Below are positions 44,420-53,940 of a DNA stretch of 64,000 nt, one piece after another; the first letter of the stretch is position 1; each line of letters starts with the position of its first letter. The DNA lies in NCBI RefSeq assembly GCF_900013425.1, contig NZ_FBXK01000005.1, forward strand, positions 2,356,001 through 2,420,000, given 5' to 3'. Source of the stretch: Sphingobium sp. Z007. Lineage in GTDB: Bacteria > Pseudomonadota > Alphaproteobacteria > Sphingomonadales > Sphingomonadaceae. The notes under the pieces were generated by a model. That model was not told the DNA's origin. It saw nothing but the letters and a program-made list of their open reading frames with translations, and made no database searches. The position numbers and the translations under genes are program-made.

Positions 44420-44548
44420 GAGGCGGTTCGACATCGGCTGCACTGCGGTTTGCTGAATGCCGGATAACGAAGCGGTTCAGGAACGAAACAACCTTCTCAT
44501 GCGATACCCGGATTACAGTCAAAGAATACAGGTCTGAGGAGAAGTCAC

Positions 44549-44899
44549 ATGATCATTCGCAAAGCCGCCCTGGCCATCGCTCTTGCCGCCGCATCGCTGA
44601 GCGCGGTCGCCCCGTCCATTTCTTACGCGCGCGACCATGATCGTCGTGGTCATCATCGCGAATATCGCGGCGATCATCATCGTGGCGACCGTTATGCGCA
44701 GCGTCGCAGCTATCGTGACGATAATCGCTATCGCTGCCGCAAGTCGGGCGGCACCACCGGCCTGCTGGTCGGCGGCGTCGCAGGCGCCCTGCTGGGCCGG
44801 GCCGTCGATACCCGCGGCGACCGTGCGCCGGGCACGATCATCGGCGCAGGCGCTGGTGCGCTGGCCGGCCGGGCGATCGACCGCAACGGCAGCTGCTAA
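44549..44899 (+). CDS. Exported glycine-zipper 2TM protein
   Basis: The 116-residue protein has a signal peptide (AALAIALAAASLSAVAPSISYA), a His/Arg/Asp-rich middle (DHDRRGHHREYRGDHHRGD) and a C-terminal glycine-zipper pair, GLLVGGVAGALLGRAV and GTIIGAGAGALAGRAID. This is the domain of Rickettsia-type 17 kDa antigens and SmpA/RcnB-like envelope proteins. It probably sits in the outer membrane or periplasm. GAGGAGAAG precedes the start codon, and a strong terminator follows. Confidence 0.8.
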   Translation: MIIRKAALAIALAAASLSAVAPSISYARDHDRRGHHREYRGDHHRGDRYAQRRSYRDDNRYRCRKSGGTTGLLVGGVAGALLGRAVDTRGDRAPGTIIGAGAGALAGRAIDRNGSC

Positions 44900-44905
44900 A
44901 AACGC

Positions 44906-44945
44906 AAAAGGCGCGTGGGACATGCCGTCCCCCGCGCCTTTTTTT
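44906..44945 (+). terminator. Rho-independent terminator after the glycine-zipper gene
   Basis: AAAAGGCGCG...CGCGCCTTTTTTT forms a long stem with an inner GGGAC/GTCCC arm and ends in seven or more T. It lies just after the stop codon of the glycine-zipper gene. Confidence 0.85.
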
Positions 44946-44962
44946 CTACGTCACCAAAAGCG

Positions 44963-44993
44963 AGGCCCGGTCCTGCTTGCGCAGGCCGGGCCT
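44963..44993 (-). terminator. Hairpin downstream of rpoZ
   Basis: AGGCCCGG/CCGGGCCT with an inner CCTGC/GCAGG stem. On the minus strand it is followed by CGCTTTTGG, so it likely ends rpoZ transcripts. Confidence 0.6.
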
Positions 44994-45020
44994 TCGTTCC
45001 TCTCCAAACTTGTCCAACGA

Positions 45021-45365
45021 TCAGCCGTCGTAATCGCCGCCGATATTCTGGTTGCGCGGCGGCGCAGCGGCGGTCAGGCGCAGAGCCTCCGCCGACTGGG
45101 CGATCGAGCCAATCTCGTCCGGCGTATCGTCGTCATCGATCTGCACCTTTTGCAGCGACGCGACGACCGAATCATGCAGATCGGCGGGCAAAACGGTTTC
45201 TTCGGCGATCTCGCGCAGGGCGACGACCGGGTTCTTGTCCCGGTCGCGGTCGAGCGTCAGCTCGGCGCCGCCGGAAATTTCCCGTGCGCGCTGCGCAGCG
45301 AGAAGGACGAGGTCAAAACGGTTGGTAACCTTGTCGACGCAATCTTCGACGGTAACGCGGGCCAA
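45021..45365 (-). CDS. rpoZ: RNA polymerase omega subunit RpoZ, TTG start
   Basis: The protein [20 protein letters not shown]... is a typical omega subunit of 114 residues. Its start codon is TTG at 45365, and AGGAGG sits eight bases upstream, which decides the start; no ATG or GTG gives the known N terminus. The stretch [13 protein letters not shown] and the acidic [15 protein letters not shown] are conserved. The C-terminal 35 residues (acidic then [16 protein letters not shown]) are an alphaproteobacterial extension. It helps assemble the polymerase and binds ppGpp with beta-prime. Confidence 0.95.
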   Translation of the reverse strand: MARVTVEDCVDKVTNRFDLVLLAAQRAREISGGAELTLDRDRDKNPVVALREIAEETVLPADLHDSVVASLQKVQIDDDDTPDEIGSIAQSAEALRLTAAAPPRNQNIGGDYDG

Positions 45366-45491
45366 ACAGGGCCTCCTGCAAATAACGGAAGGAAAGTCGT
45401 GAATTGGCCGCCTAGCAGCGGTCCCTGCAAGAGTCAATGAAAAGGCCACAAAGCCATGGCAGGGTAACCGCAAAATAGGCATGAGGACGAT

Positions 45492-46694
45492 ATGGCAACC
45501 GTAAAACCCGCCCCCGCCAGCGCACCGGCGGACGATATTCGCCTGGACCTGCACGGCAATCATCTGCGCCTGATCGCCGATGGCGCGGCCCTGCGCGATG
45601 CGCTGATCGCCCTGATCGACGGGGCGCGCCGCAGCCTGAAGCTTTATTATTATATCTTTTCGGACGATGGCAGCGGGACGCTGGTGCGCGACGCGCTGAT
45701 CGCGGCGCGGCGGCGCGGGGTGGCGGTGACGCTGATGGTCGACGGCTTCGGATCGGCCGCCACGCCCGACGCTTTCTTCGCGCCGTTGACGCAAGCGGGC
45801 GCGCATTTCGCGCGATTCGGAACGGGCCGCTCCACCCGCTATCTGATCCGCAACCATCAGAAGATGGCGATCGCCGACGACACGCGCCTCATGATCGGCG
45901 GCTTCAATGTGGAGGATGGCTATTTCGGGATTCCCGCCGACGATTGCTGGCGCGATATCGGGTTACTGATCGTCGGCGATCAGGTGGAGGCGATGACGCG
46001 CTGGTATGGTCAGCTATGGCGCTGGAGTTTGACGACAAAACATCGGTTCCGCACTTTGCGACGCATGGTGCGGCAATGGCATCCCTCGCTGCATCACGAC
46101 CCCCTCGACCCGTTCCGCTGGCTGATCGGCGGGCCGACCCGGCGGCTTAGCCCGTGGGCGCAGGTGGTAAAACATGATCTGGAGCAGGCGCAGCGGGTCG
46201 ATATGATCGCCGCCTATTTCTCGCCGGGACGCGGGATGCTCCAGCGCATCGCCCGCGCGGCGCGGCGCAAAGGCGCGCGCATCATCCTGCCAGCGAAGTC
46301 GGACAATGGCGCGACCGTGGCCGCCGCGCGATTGCTGTATGGACCGCTGCTGCGGCGCGGGGTGGAGATTTACGAATATCAGCCGTGCAAATTGCACATG
46401 AAGCTGATCGTCATCGACGACGCCGTCTATGTGGGATCGGCGAATTTCGACATGCGCAGCCTGTTCATCAACCTGGAGGTGATGCTGCGAGTAGAGAATA
46501 CCGGATTTGCGGAGGATGTGCGCCAATTTATCGCGCGCGAAACGATGCGGAGTCGGGCGATCAGCCTGGAGGCGCATCGGTCGAGCCGCAGCGGCCTTAC
46601 TCTGTTGAAACAGTGGGTCAGCTATCTGCTGGTCGGCGTGCTGGACTATACGGTGACGCGGCGGCTGAATTTCCGCGACCCCGACGCTGATTGA
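45492..46694 (+). CDS. Phospholipase D family cardiolipin synthase (ClsB-like)
   Basis: The 400-residue protein has two HKD motifs: [17 protein letters not shown] (first) and [22 protein letters not shown] (second), each with HxK(x)4D. It lacks the two N-terminal membrane helices of ClsA, so it is closer to ClsB/YbhO. It is expected to make cardiolipin from phosphatidylglycerol and another phospholipid at the inner membrane. GAGGACGAT precedes the start. It is divergent from rpoZ. Confidence 0.88.
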   Translation: MATVKPAPASAPADDIRLDLHGNHLRLIADGAALRDALIALIDGARRSLKLYYYIFSDDGSGTLVRDALIAARRRGVAVTLMVDGFGSAATPDAFFAPLTQAGAHFARFGTGRSTRYLIRNHQKMAIADDTRLMIGGFNVEDGYFGIPADDCWRDIGLLIVGDQVEAMTRWYGQLWRWSLTTKHRFRTLRRMVRQWHPSLHHDPLDPFRWLIGGPTRRLSPWAQVVKHDLEQAQRVDMIAAYFSPGRGMLQRIARAARRKGARIILPAKSDNGATVAAARLLYGPLLRRGVEIYEYQPCKLHMKLIVIDDAVYVGSANFDMRSLFINLEVMLRVENTGFAEDVRQFIARETMRSRAISLEAHRSSRSGLTLLKQWVSYLLVGVLDYTVTRRLNFRDPDAD

Positions 46695-46725
46695 GAGCGA
46701 GCGCTGCCCGCCCCTGGGTCAGCCA

Positions 46726-47091
46726 TTAGCGGCCATTGTCGGTCAGCACGCGGACTTCACCGACCGGATAGCCCTTTTCGGCCATTTCCTTGGCATAGTC
46801 GCCGCGGGCGTCGGCGAGTTCGGCGCGATATTCTTCCCAGGCGTCGCGATTATCTTCCGCATCGGACGAGCCGCGCAGATCGCTGGTCAGTTCCTTGCGC
46901 GCTTCGGCGAGATCGGTCTGATAGTTGAACCAGTAATCATTCTGCACCCCAGCGATGGGCGCCTGATAGACAAGCTGCGTTTCGACCTGGGCCAGTTGCT
47001 CTTCGTAGCTGACCGGTCCTTCCTGCGCCATCGCGGCGGCGGGCGCCATGCCCAGCAGGGCGGCGGAGGCGAGAAGCTTTGCGTATATCAT
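46726..47091 (-). CDS. Exported hypothetical protein
   Basis: ATG 47091 follows GAGGAG. The 121-residue precursor has a signal peptide (MIYAKLLASAALLGMAPAAAMA). The mature part is helical and charged (SYEEQLAQVETQLVYQAPIAG, WFNYQTDLAEARKELTSDL, DAWEEYRAELADARGDYAKE), ending in VGEVRVLTDNGR. I do not recognise a family. It is probably a periplasmic protein. It is convergent with the cardiolipin synthase gene. Confidence 0.7.
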   Translation of the reverse strand: MIYAKLLASAALLGMAPAAAMAQEGPVSYEEQLAQVETQLVYQAPIAGVQNDYWFNYQTDLAEARKELTSDLRGSSDAEDNRDAWEEYRAELADARGDYAKEMAEKGYPVGEVRVLTDNGR

Positions 47092-47261
47092 GGGTTCTTC
47101 TCCTCTTCTGATCTGAACCATGCACTGCACAACGCGCCGATCCCGGCCTTTCGCCTGAACGGATTTGCAGAATGGACGAAGCGAGCAATGGGGGCGACGG
47201 ATCGATGAGCGACTATGATAGTGAATCCGGCTTTATGGCCTGAAATCGCATGACTAGCGGC

Positions 47262-47822
47262 CTAGCGGACCACCAGATAGAAAGCAGCCGGAACCGAGCT
47301 GCCATTTTCAATCACGATATCGTAGCGATCGGTAAATAGCGGCAACCAGGCACAGTCCGCCTGCGCACCCCCGATCTGCTTGGCGCATAGCGTGTTGCCA
47401 TCCGCGCCTTGCACCCGTATCGACAGATTGGCCGCACCGCGGGCTGGGGCGACAGATATCTGGGCGCGCTGTCCAGCGAAAAACAGCTGCCGCACGGTCA
47501 TGCTACCCCGCGCGCCGAGCGATCCGCGCCGATAGGCCGGCCCCAGCGCCCGACCGCGAAAACCGAGCGCCGACCGGGTAACACCATGATCCTGCGCTTC
47601 CTGCGTCCATTGCGCGGCCAGATCATCCTGCCCATCGGCCGGGGTGGCGCCCAGCGCCTTGAGGATTTGGGCGGTGTCGAGCAGCGCAGCGTGATTGCCA
47701 TCGCCCTGCGCTGCGTCGCCCTCCATCAGTGTCCGCAGCACCGGGTCGTCGGGAAGCAGATCGGCGGCCAGCACGGCAGGCCCGGCGGCGAGCAGCAATC
47801 CCGACAAAAGCAGCCTAATCAT
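47262..47822 (-). CDS. Exported protein translationally coupled to a sensor kinase
   Basis: ATG 47822 overlaps the last eight bases of the kinase gene (ATGATTAG). The 186-residue precursor has a signal peptide (MIRLLLSGLLLAAGPAVLAA). The mature part has a helical first half (ALLDTAQILKALGATPADGQDD) and a beta-rich second half with two cysteines (GNTLCAKQIGGAQADCAWLPL) and FTDRYDIVIENGS. No family is recognised. Position as the third gene of a two-component operon suggests a periplasmic accessory or a target of the sensor. Confidence 0.7.
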   Translation of the reverse strand: MIRLLLSGLLLAAGPAVLAADLLPDDPVLRTLMEGDAAQGDGNHAALLDTAQILKALGATPADGQDDLAAQWTQEAQDHGVTRSALGFRGRALGPAYRRGSLGARGSMTVRQLFFAGQRAQISVAPARGAANLSIRVQGADGNTLCAKQIGGAQADCAWLPLFTDRYDIVIENGSSVPAAFYLVVR

Positions 47823-49167
47823 CGCGGTCCTCCGGCTGAAGCACGAACCGCGCACCGGGCGCGGCGTCCTCCACATGCAGCGACAATTCGTGCCGCTCTG
47901 CGATCGCCCTGGCGAGCGAGAGGCCAAGGCCATGCCCCCCGCCCCGCGCGCCGTCAAGCCGGACATAGCGTTCGAACACCCGCTCGCGATCGGCCGGCGG
48001 GATGCCGGGGCCGTTATCCTGCACCACGATGTGCGGGCCGGGCGCCAGCTCCAGCACGACCGAGCCGCCGCTAGGCACATATTTGAAGGCATTGTCGAGC
48101 AGGTTGGACATGAGCCGCGTCATCTGCATCGGGTCGGCGCGCGCGCGCACCCCCGGCGCGATCCGCGCGTGGAAGCCGATGCCCAGATCTTCTGCGCTGG
48201 CGCCGTACAGATCGGCCAGGCTTTCGGCGATGTCGCTCAAATCGACTTCGGCCAGGCCGCGCAGGTCGCCGCGCATCGCCTGGGTGCCGGCAATGTCGAG
48301 CAGCGAATCGAGCAGCCGCACGACGCCGCGTATTTCGGCGCGCGACTGGTCGAGCGTGCGCAGCAACGCCTCGTCCTGCGTCCCCTCCATCGCCTTGAGG
48401 ATGCGGGTGTCGAGATGCATCAGTGGGGTGCGAATCTCATGCGCGGTCTGGTCCGACACGGCGCGCTGCGCCTCCACCAGCCGTTCGACCTGGTCGAGCA
48501 TAGCGTTGGTGTTGGCGGCCAGTTCGGCCAATTCGTCATTGTCGCCCGGCCCCGGCGCGCGGGCGGCGATGCGCCCGGCGCGGACGGCTGCGAAGGTGGC
48601 GTTCACCACCTCCACCCGCGCGCGCAGGCGACGGGCGGCGAAATAGCCGGCGATCAGACTGAGCAGCGCGATGCCTGCCCCCGCAATGGCGAAAGCCATA
48701 GCCAACCGGGCAAGCAAAGCCTGCCCGCGATAATTACTGCGCCCCACCAGTAGCCGCACACCGGTGCCAAGCCGGGTCGCCCGCGCGAACATGCGGTCGC
48801 CGTCGGGCAGGTTGACGTAACGCGCTTCCGACACTTCCGGCGCGATGGCCGGCCAACGATCGAGATTGCCCGCCAGGCGCCGGCCGGCCGGATCGGTCAG
48901 CAGATACCAGCTGCGTTCACCATCCTCACGGCTCACGGCGAGCCGGTCGGCTATGCGCGCCTTCAATTCCGTCTCGTCGCTGCTGACATAAATGTCGGCG
49001 AGGCCCGCCAGGTCGGTATCGACCTCTCGCGCCAGCATAGCCCGGCCATCATCCTCGACGATCTTCTGCACCACCAGGAACAGCGCCAGCGTGGACAGAA
49101 GGCTGACCAGCAGCGCCGACAATGTGACCCGCCCGAAGACCGAACGCAGGAGGCCGAGTCTAGGCAC
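47815..49167 (-). CDS. Sensor histidine kinase
   Basis: The 450-residue protein has an N-terminal membrane helix (ALLVSLLSTLALFLVVQKIV), a periplasmic sensor of about 110 residues, a second helix (LAMAFAIAGAGIALLSLIAGYFA), then HAMP. The HisKA domain has the phospho-acceptor His243 in SDQTAHEIRTPLM, and the HATPase shows NLLDNAFKYVP, VVQDNGPGIP and GGHGLGLSLARAI. It overlaps the response regulator gene upstream by eight bases and the exported-protein gene downstream by eight bases. All three should be one operon. The signal is unknown. Confidence 0.92.
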   Translation of the reverse strand: MPRLGLLRSVFGRVTLSALLVSLLSTLALFLVVQKIVEDDGRAMLAREVDTDLAGLADIYVSSDETELKARIADRLAVSREDGERSWYLLTDPAGRRLAGNLDRWPAIAPEVSEARYVNLPDGDRMFARATRLGTGVRLLVGRSNYRGQALLARLAMAFAIAGAGIALLSLIAGYFAARRLRARVEVVNATFAAVRAGRIAARAPGPGDNDELAELAANTNAMLDQVERLVEAQRAVSDQTAHEIRTPLMHLDTRILKAMEGTQDEALLRTLDQSRAEIRGVVRLLDSLLDIAGTQAMRGDLRGLAEVDLSDIAESLADLYGASAEDLGIGFHARIAPGVRARADPMQMTRLMSNLLDNAFKYVPSGGSVVLELAPGPHIVVQDNGPGIPPADRERVFERYVRLDGARGGGHGLGLSLARAIAERHELSLHVEDAAPGARFVLQPEDRDD

Positions 49168-49879
49168 TCCCGGCCCCAGACCCCGCTCCTGCCGCGATCA
49201 GCCGGTATCCGGTGCCCCAAACCGTTTCCAGCACCGGGCCGGCAAACCCTTCTTCCAGCTTGCGGCGCAATCGGCCGACATTGACGTCCACGACATTGGT
49301 CTGGGGATCAAAGCTCAATTTCCATACCTGGCGCAGCAGCATTTCGCGCGTCACCACTTCGCCGGCATGTTCCATCAGATAGCGGAACAGTTCGAATTCC
49401 TTGGGCGAAAGCGGCAAATGCCGGCCCTGGCGAAAGGCCGTGCGCGCCTTCACATGACATTCCAGGTCGCCGAACAGCAGCACCGGTTCATGACTGCGCC
49501 GGCTGGCCCGGCGCCAGAGCGCGCGGACGCGGGCGACCAGTTCGTCGGGTTCAAAGGGCTTGGCGAGATAATCGTCGACGCCGCTTTCGAGGCCCTCGAC
49601 CCGATGCTCGCTTCGGCCGAGCGCCGATAGCATGAGCACCGGCGCGCCGACGCCCGCCACCCGCAGCCGGGTGACGATGTCGATGCCCGACAGGTGGGGC
49701 AGCATTCGGTCGAGGATGATGACGTCGTGACTGCCGCCGCCAGCGCGGTTGAGACCTGTGGCGCCGTCGATCGCCTGCTCCACCATCATGCCTGCGGCCG
49801 TCAGGATGGCGGCGATATTGGCGCGCGCGGCTTCATCATCCTCCACCAGCAATATCGAAATCGCGTCTGCCTGCGCCAT
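49160..49879 (-). CDS. OmpR/PhoB-type response regulator
   Basis: The start is placed at 49879; the ATG directly before it (49882) is an alternative. The receiver has the acidic pair in LLVEDDEAARA, the phospho-Asp57 in VIILDRMLPHLSG and Lys in YLAKPFEPDEL. The C-terminal winged helix shows FELFRYLMEHAGEVVTREMLLRQVWKL-type helices and NVVDVNVGRLRRKLEEG then ETVWGTGYRL. It partners the kinase whose gene overlaps its end. Its targets are not visible. Confidence 0.93.
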   Translation of the reverse strand: MAQADAISILLVEDDEAARANIAAILTAAGMMVEQAIDGATGLNRAGGGSHDVIILDRMLPHLSGIDIVTRLRVAGVGAPVLMLSALGRSEHRVEGLESGVDDYLAKPFEPDELVARVRALWRRASRRSHEPVLLFGDLECHVKARTAFRQGRHLPLSPKEFELFRYLMEHAGEVVTREMLLRQVWKLSFDPQTNVVDVNVGRLRRKLEEGFAGPVLETVWGTGYRLIAAGAGSGAGSA

Positions 49880-49980
49880 CATGTCCCCCGGCTCGCAGAT
49901 AACGCGAAACGCCGCCAGTGACAAAGCCTGTTAGGGCGTGTCGCTGGCGGCGCGGGTCAGCCTTCGATAGTGAACCTGCC

Positions 49981-50811
49981 TTATCCGCGCAGACCGGCGC
50001 GGAACATGACGACCGAAATAACGATAAGATATATGCCGAAAATCTTCTTCAGCGGCCCGGCGGGCAGGCTGTGCGCAGCCGCGACGCCCAGAGGCGCCGT
50101 TAGCATCGACATGGAGGCGATCGCTAGCGTCGCGGGGATATTGATATAGCCCAGCGAGCCCCAGGGCAGGCCGCCTTCCTTGAACCCGATAATCGCAAAG
50201 CCGATAGTGGTGGGAACGGCGATCAGCGTGCCGATGCCCGATGCCGTCGCGATCGCACGGTGGATGGTGCGACCACACAGCGTCATCACCATGATGGCGA
50301 TCACGCCGCCGCCGATGCCGAGCAGCGAGGAGAAGGTGCCCAGGCCCCCGGCGATGCCCATGCGGACGATGCCTGACGGCATGGTGTCGCTGACGACCTT
50401 ACCACTGACGCCCGGCAGCAGAAAATTGAGCGACATCAGGCCGACCCCGGTGGCGAAGATCATCTTAAGCGTGTTGCCGTCGACATGCCCGGCAAGCATC
50501 ACGCCCGCGCCACAGCCCAGGACTATCCAAGGCGCCCAGGCGCGCAACACTTCGAATTCCACCGCCCCGCGCTTGGCATGGGCCAGCAGCGATCGGATGG
50601 AGGTGACGATGATGGTCGCCGCCGACGTACCGATCGCGACATGGGCGATCGCGTCATGCGTGCCGCCCAGCAGCGGCAGCACGACCAGCAACGCCGGCAC
50701 GACGACGAAGCCGCCGCCAATGCCGAAAATGCCCGCGGCGAAGCCCGCCGCCAGTCCGGCGGCCAGCATCGAGACGAGCGGGATCAACCAGGTCATGACA
50801 TCGCCGTGCAT
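49981..50811 (-). CDS. TauE/SafE family anion exporter
   Basis: The 276-residue protein has about eight hydrophobic helices and the duplicated family motif: AAGFAAGIFGIGGGFVVVPAL near the start and GTFSSLLGIGGGVIAIMVMTL in the second half. Members export sulfite, sulfoacetate or related sulfonates. Its ATG shares one base with the stop codon of a 30-codon frame upstream (TAATG). Confidence 0.88.
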   Translation of the reverse strand: MHGDVMTWLIPLVSMLAAGLAAGFAAGIFGIGGGFVVVPALLVVLPLLGGTHDAIAHVAIGTSAATIIVTSIRSLLAHAKRGAVEFEVLRAWAPWIVLGCGAGVMLAGHVDGNTLKMIFATGVGLMSLNFLLPGVSGKVVSDTMPSGIVRMGIAGGLGTFSSLLGIGGGVIAIMVMTLCGRTIHRAIATASGIGTLIAVPTTIGFAIIGFKEGGLPWGSLGYINIPATLAIASMSMLTAPLGVAAAHSLPAGPLKKIFGIYLIVISVVMFRAGLRG

Positions 50812-50903
50812 TATAACGCCCCTTCCTGCCCGGTGCGGCCAGCGCGCATGTTGCGGCGTTCGCCTTTGCGGATAAAGGCGGCGAGTGAGGGGAAATCGAC
50901 CAT
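50811..50903 (-). CDS. Thirty-codon small ORF coupled to the TauE gene
   Basis: ATG 50903 opens a 30-codon frame whose TAA shares a base with the TauE start codon (TAATG). Codon third positions are mostly G or C, as in neighbouring genes, and the peptide MVDFPSLAAFIRKGERR... is basic and hydrophilic. No clear ribosome binding site is seen before it. It could be a small protein or a leader that controls TauE translation. Confidence 0.45.
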   Translation of the reverse strand: MVDFPSLAAFIRKGERRNMRAGRTGQEGAL

Positions 50904-51055
50904 GACGTTAAACCATGCCTCTCTTCGGCGAAATCAAGCTGCATGGGGGGCATGTGGTCATGTCCCCCTGCCCCGCTAGACGAACCAGGTGTCGGAACCC
51001 GCAAGGGCATGGCCTAAAGTGCGGGACGATGCAGAAACAAAAACATGCCGTGGGA

Positions 51056-52171
51056 TCAGGCGATCGCCTCTTCCGCCGGCGTATAGGCTAGGCCCAGATC
51101 CTCCGCCACGGCCTGATAGGTGACTTTCCCGTCGCAGACATTGAGGCCGGCGCGCAGATGCGGATCGCGGCGCAACGCGTCCCGCCACCCCAGCTCCGCG
51201 ATGCGCAGCGCGTGGGGCAAGGTCACATTGTTGAGCGCATAGGTGCTGGTGCGCGCGACCGCGCCGGGCATATTGGCGACGCAGTAATGGACGATGCCAT
51301 CGACGATATAGGTGGGGTCCGCATGGGTGGTGGCGTGGCTGGTTTCGAAACAGCCGCCTTGGTCGATCGCGACGTCGACCAGCACTGCACCCTTCTTCAT
51401 CGTTTTAAGCATGGCGGCGCTGACCAGCTTGGGCGCGGCCGCGCCGGGGATCAGCACCGCGCCGATCACCAGGTCCGCGTCCGCCACGCATTCAGCCAGG
51501 TTCGTGCGGTTGGAAAAGCGGGTCTTGGCCCGCGCCTCGAAATATATGCCGAGCCTTTCCAGCACTTCGGGGCTGCGATCGAGGATGGTGACATCCGCGC
51601 CAAGGCCCGCCGCCATTTGCGCCGCGTTGAAGCCGACCATGCCGCCGCCGATCACCAACACCTTGGCCGGCAACACGCCCGGCACGCCGCCCAGCAAGAC
51701 GCCGCGCCCACCATGCGCCTTTTCGAGCGCGGTCGCGCCCGCCTGGATCGCCATGCGGCCCGCGACCTGGCTCATCGGCTTGAGCAGCGGCAGGCCGCCA
51801 TGGACGTCGGTCACCGTTTCATAGGCGATGCAGATTGCTCCCGACGCGATCAGGTCGCGGGTCTGGTCCGGGTCGGGCGCCAGGTGGAGATAGGTGTAGA
51901 GGATCTGGCCCGGCCGCAACAGGGCGCGCTCGTGGGGCTGCGGCTCCTTCACTTTCACGATCATTTCGGCGGTGGCGAAAACGTCGGCGGCGGCCGCGGC
52001 GATCTCTGCCCCAGCCTTCTCATACACCGCGTCGGTGGCGCCTACGCCCTCGCCCGCGCCGCTCTCCACCAGCACGCGATGCCCGTGGGCGGTCAGTTCA
52101 TGCACGCTTTCGGGCGTCAGGCCGACGCGATATTCGTGATTTTTGATTTCCTTGACGGTGCCGACGATCAT
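51056..52171 (-). CDS. ald: Alanine dehydrogenase
   Basis: ATG 52171 follows GGAGAGG; the product is 371 residues, the normal size. The family start [20 protein letters not shown], the catalytic region [10 protein letters not shown], the NAD-binding [24 protein letters not shown] and [21 protein letters not shown] are all present. It interconverts L-alanine and pyruvate with NAD and ammonium. It is a single gene on the minus strand. Confidence 0.95.
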   Translation of the reverse strand: MIVGTVKEIKNHEYRVGLTPESVHELTAHGHRVLVESGAGEGVGATDAVYEKAGAEIAAAAADVFATAEMIVKVKEPQPHERALLRPGQILYTYLHLAPDPDQTRDLIASGAICIAYETVTDVHGGLPLLKPMSQVAGRMAIQAGATALEKAHGGRGVLLGGVPGVLPAKVLVIGGGMVGFNAAQMAAGLGADVTILDRSPEVLERLGIYFEARAKTRFSNRTNLAECVADADLVIGAVLIPGAAAPKLVSAAMLKTMKKGAVLVDVAIDQGGCFETSHATTHADPTYIVDGIVHYCVANMPGAVARTSTYALNNVTLPHALRIAELGWRDALRRDPHLRAGLNVCDGKVTYQAVAEDLGLAYTPAEEAIA

Positions 52172-52259
52172 CTGCGCCTCTCCAAAAAATGGGCGCGCGT
52201 TGTCGCCGCGCCGCTCTGCGCCATCATAGCGCAGGCGGGATGACGAAGCTTCCCCGTTT

Positions 52260-53162
52260 TTAAGGTGCGGCCCGAACCGGCACCGGCGCATTGCACAGAT
52301 CGACGCCGCCGGCGGGGCGATCGTAAAAATCATCTTTCCGGTTGGCGCGCACGCGCAGATAGTCCGCGAAGCTGGGTGACAGCGTGTCCATCACTTCGAA
52401 GCGGGGACGTTCTGCGGTGGGCAATGTGCTTGCGAGGCGAACGGTCAGGATCGGCACCTGATGTTCGGTGGGGGTGTAGAAGCCCAGGTCGCCCGATCCG
52501 CGCGGCAGGCTAGACAGGTGCGCCACGCCCTCGATCACACGGCCGACGACGGCGATATTGCGGTCAAGCTGACGCGGCGCCTGGCCGATCACGGTATAGA
52601 GTTCAGCGCCCGTCCCGGCATCCGGCGACAGGTTACGCCCGACGCCGACATAGCCATAGCAATGCGGCAGCCAGGCCGACGTCCCATCCATCGCCACCGG
52701 CCAGCCGCCCACGAAGCCGGTCGAGGGGGCATAGGGATCGGCATAGGGCAAGGGCGTGACCGCAAGCCGTCGCGTCGCCAAGGGCAGCGCATAATCGTCC
52801 GGGCTGGTGGCGGACAGGCCGGGCGGCATCGGTTTCTTTTCGGTCGCGTCGCCCCATTGCACGACATAATTGTCCTGCACCCGGTTGATGCTGGTGCCGT
52901 CCCACCAATGCGCCTTGGCTAGCGTCGTAATATTGGCGACATGGCGCGGCGAGAAGGCCGGGGCGAGCTGGATGACCACGCGCTTGCCCCCCTCTATGGT
53001 CATGACCAGCAGTTCGTCCGCCGATATCGGCCGCCACGCGCCGGCCGGCGCCTGCGCCACAACGGCGGCAGGCGTGGCGGGCGGATCCGCGGCGAGCGCC
53101 TGGGTGGCGAGACAGGTGGGAAGGATGGCGGCGGACAGCGCGAGCGCGAGGAGGCGGTTCAT
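52260..53162 (-). CDS. Periplasmic cyclophilin-type peptidyl-prolyl isomerase
   Basis: ATG 53162 gives a signal peptide (MNRLLALALSAAILPTCLATQALA); an upstream in-frame ATG at 53201 is less likely. The 300-residue precursor has the cyclophilin pattern FSPRHVANITTLAKAHWWDGTSINRVQDNYVVQWGDA, with the catalytic region diverged from the usual F-Y-D-G. The C-terminal half is an extension (PILTVRLASTLPTAERPRFEVMD). It should assist folding in the periplasm. It lies just before tRNA-Ser. Confidence 0.85.
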   Translation of the reverse strand: MNRLLALALSAAILPTCLATQALAADPPATPAAVVAQAPAGAWRPISADELLVMTIEGGKRVVIQLAPAFSPRHVANITTLAKAHWWDGTSINRVQDNYVVQWGDATEKKPMPPGLSATSPDDYALPLATRRLAVTPLPYADPYAPSTGFVGGWPVAMDGTSAWLPHCYGYVGVGRNLSPDAGTGAELYTVIGQAPRQLDRNIAVVGRVIEGVAHLSSLPRGSGDLGFYTPTEHQVPILTVRLASTLPTAERPRFEVMDTLSPSFADYLRVRANRKDDFYDRPAGGVDLCNAPVPVRAAP

Positions 53163-53267
53163 GCCGCGATCTGACAGCGGCTGCAGGACAAAGTAAAGCA
53201 TCCCCTGCCCATACCCCTTGCCTAGCGGCACATCGCGCGATAGGGAGCCGCACTTCCAGTGCAATGC

Positions 53268-53358
53268 GGAGCGGTGGCCGAGTGGTCGAAGGCGCTCGCC
53301 TGGAAAGTGAGTATACGCCAAAAGCGTATCCAGGGTTCGAATCCCTGCCGCTCCGCCA
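53268..53358 (+). tRNA. tRNA-Ser (anticodon GGA)
   Basis: A class II tRNA with a long variable arm. The acceptor stem GGAGCGG pairs with CCGCTCC, followed by G and an encoded CCA. The anticodon arm CTCGC-CTGGAAA-GTGAG gives GGA, reading serine TCC/TCT. The variable arm is TATACGC...GCGTATC, and the T arm contains GGTTCGAATCC. It borders the insertion-rich region to its right. Confidence 0.97.
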
Positions 53359-53940
53359 CCTAGTCATTCAGTGACAGAGAATTCAGCCATATCGTGGCTG
53401 AAAACGCGCAGTTGCGCGCCTTTCAGAATCCAAACCGTAGCGCAGAGAACTTTTCTCACTGAGAAAATTCGCAATTTCTTGGGACTTTCTCCGGGCGAAG
53501 TCGTCCTACTACTCTTCAGACGCGGGGCCTGTTTTGCCCCCATCATTTTCCCTGCTTCCGAGCGGTTTACAGGGAAAACGATGTAACTCGAAGCAACTGG
53601 CCCGTTTTCTGGCTCCTAAAACCTCGGGTTGCGAAGGCTTTGCCGGGAAATTCCCTGCTCGCGATATCAGGGAATTTACACCGCCAAGGTCATCCGTAAC
53701 AGTCGCTAAAACAACGGAAAAGAGCCGTTATCAGCCTAAATTCCTCATTAACTATATGTTTACATGACCGTGCTACCTTCGGTTTTGAAACGGGGCCTTT
53801 CCCAAAAAGGAAGGTGCGGCAACAGCGGGGCTAAATATCTGACTCACACGCGTGAGCCGGATATTGGCTGTCTGAATGATGCTCGCGCCTCTGACCGATC
53901 ATGCCTTCATTCTCTCGCGCGTCAGCAATGGAGAATGAAA
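53359..53940. other. Gene-poor, AT-richer stretch with repeated CAGGGAA motifs next to tRNA-Ser
   Basis: I see no gene in these 582 bases. TTTTCCCTG (53546-53554) and CAGGGAAAA (53570-53578) form a perfect nine-base inverted repeat. GGGAAATTCCC (53645-53655) and CAGGGAATTT (53668-53677) follow. Codon structure is weak in all frames and AT content rises. It has the look of the edge of a genomic island whose integrase is gone. Confidence 0.5.
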
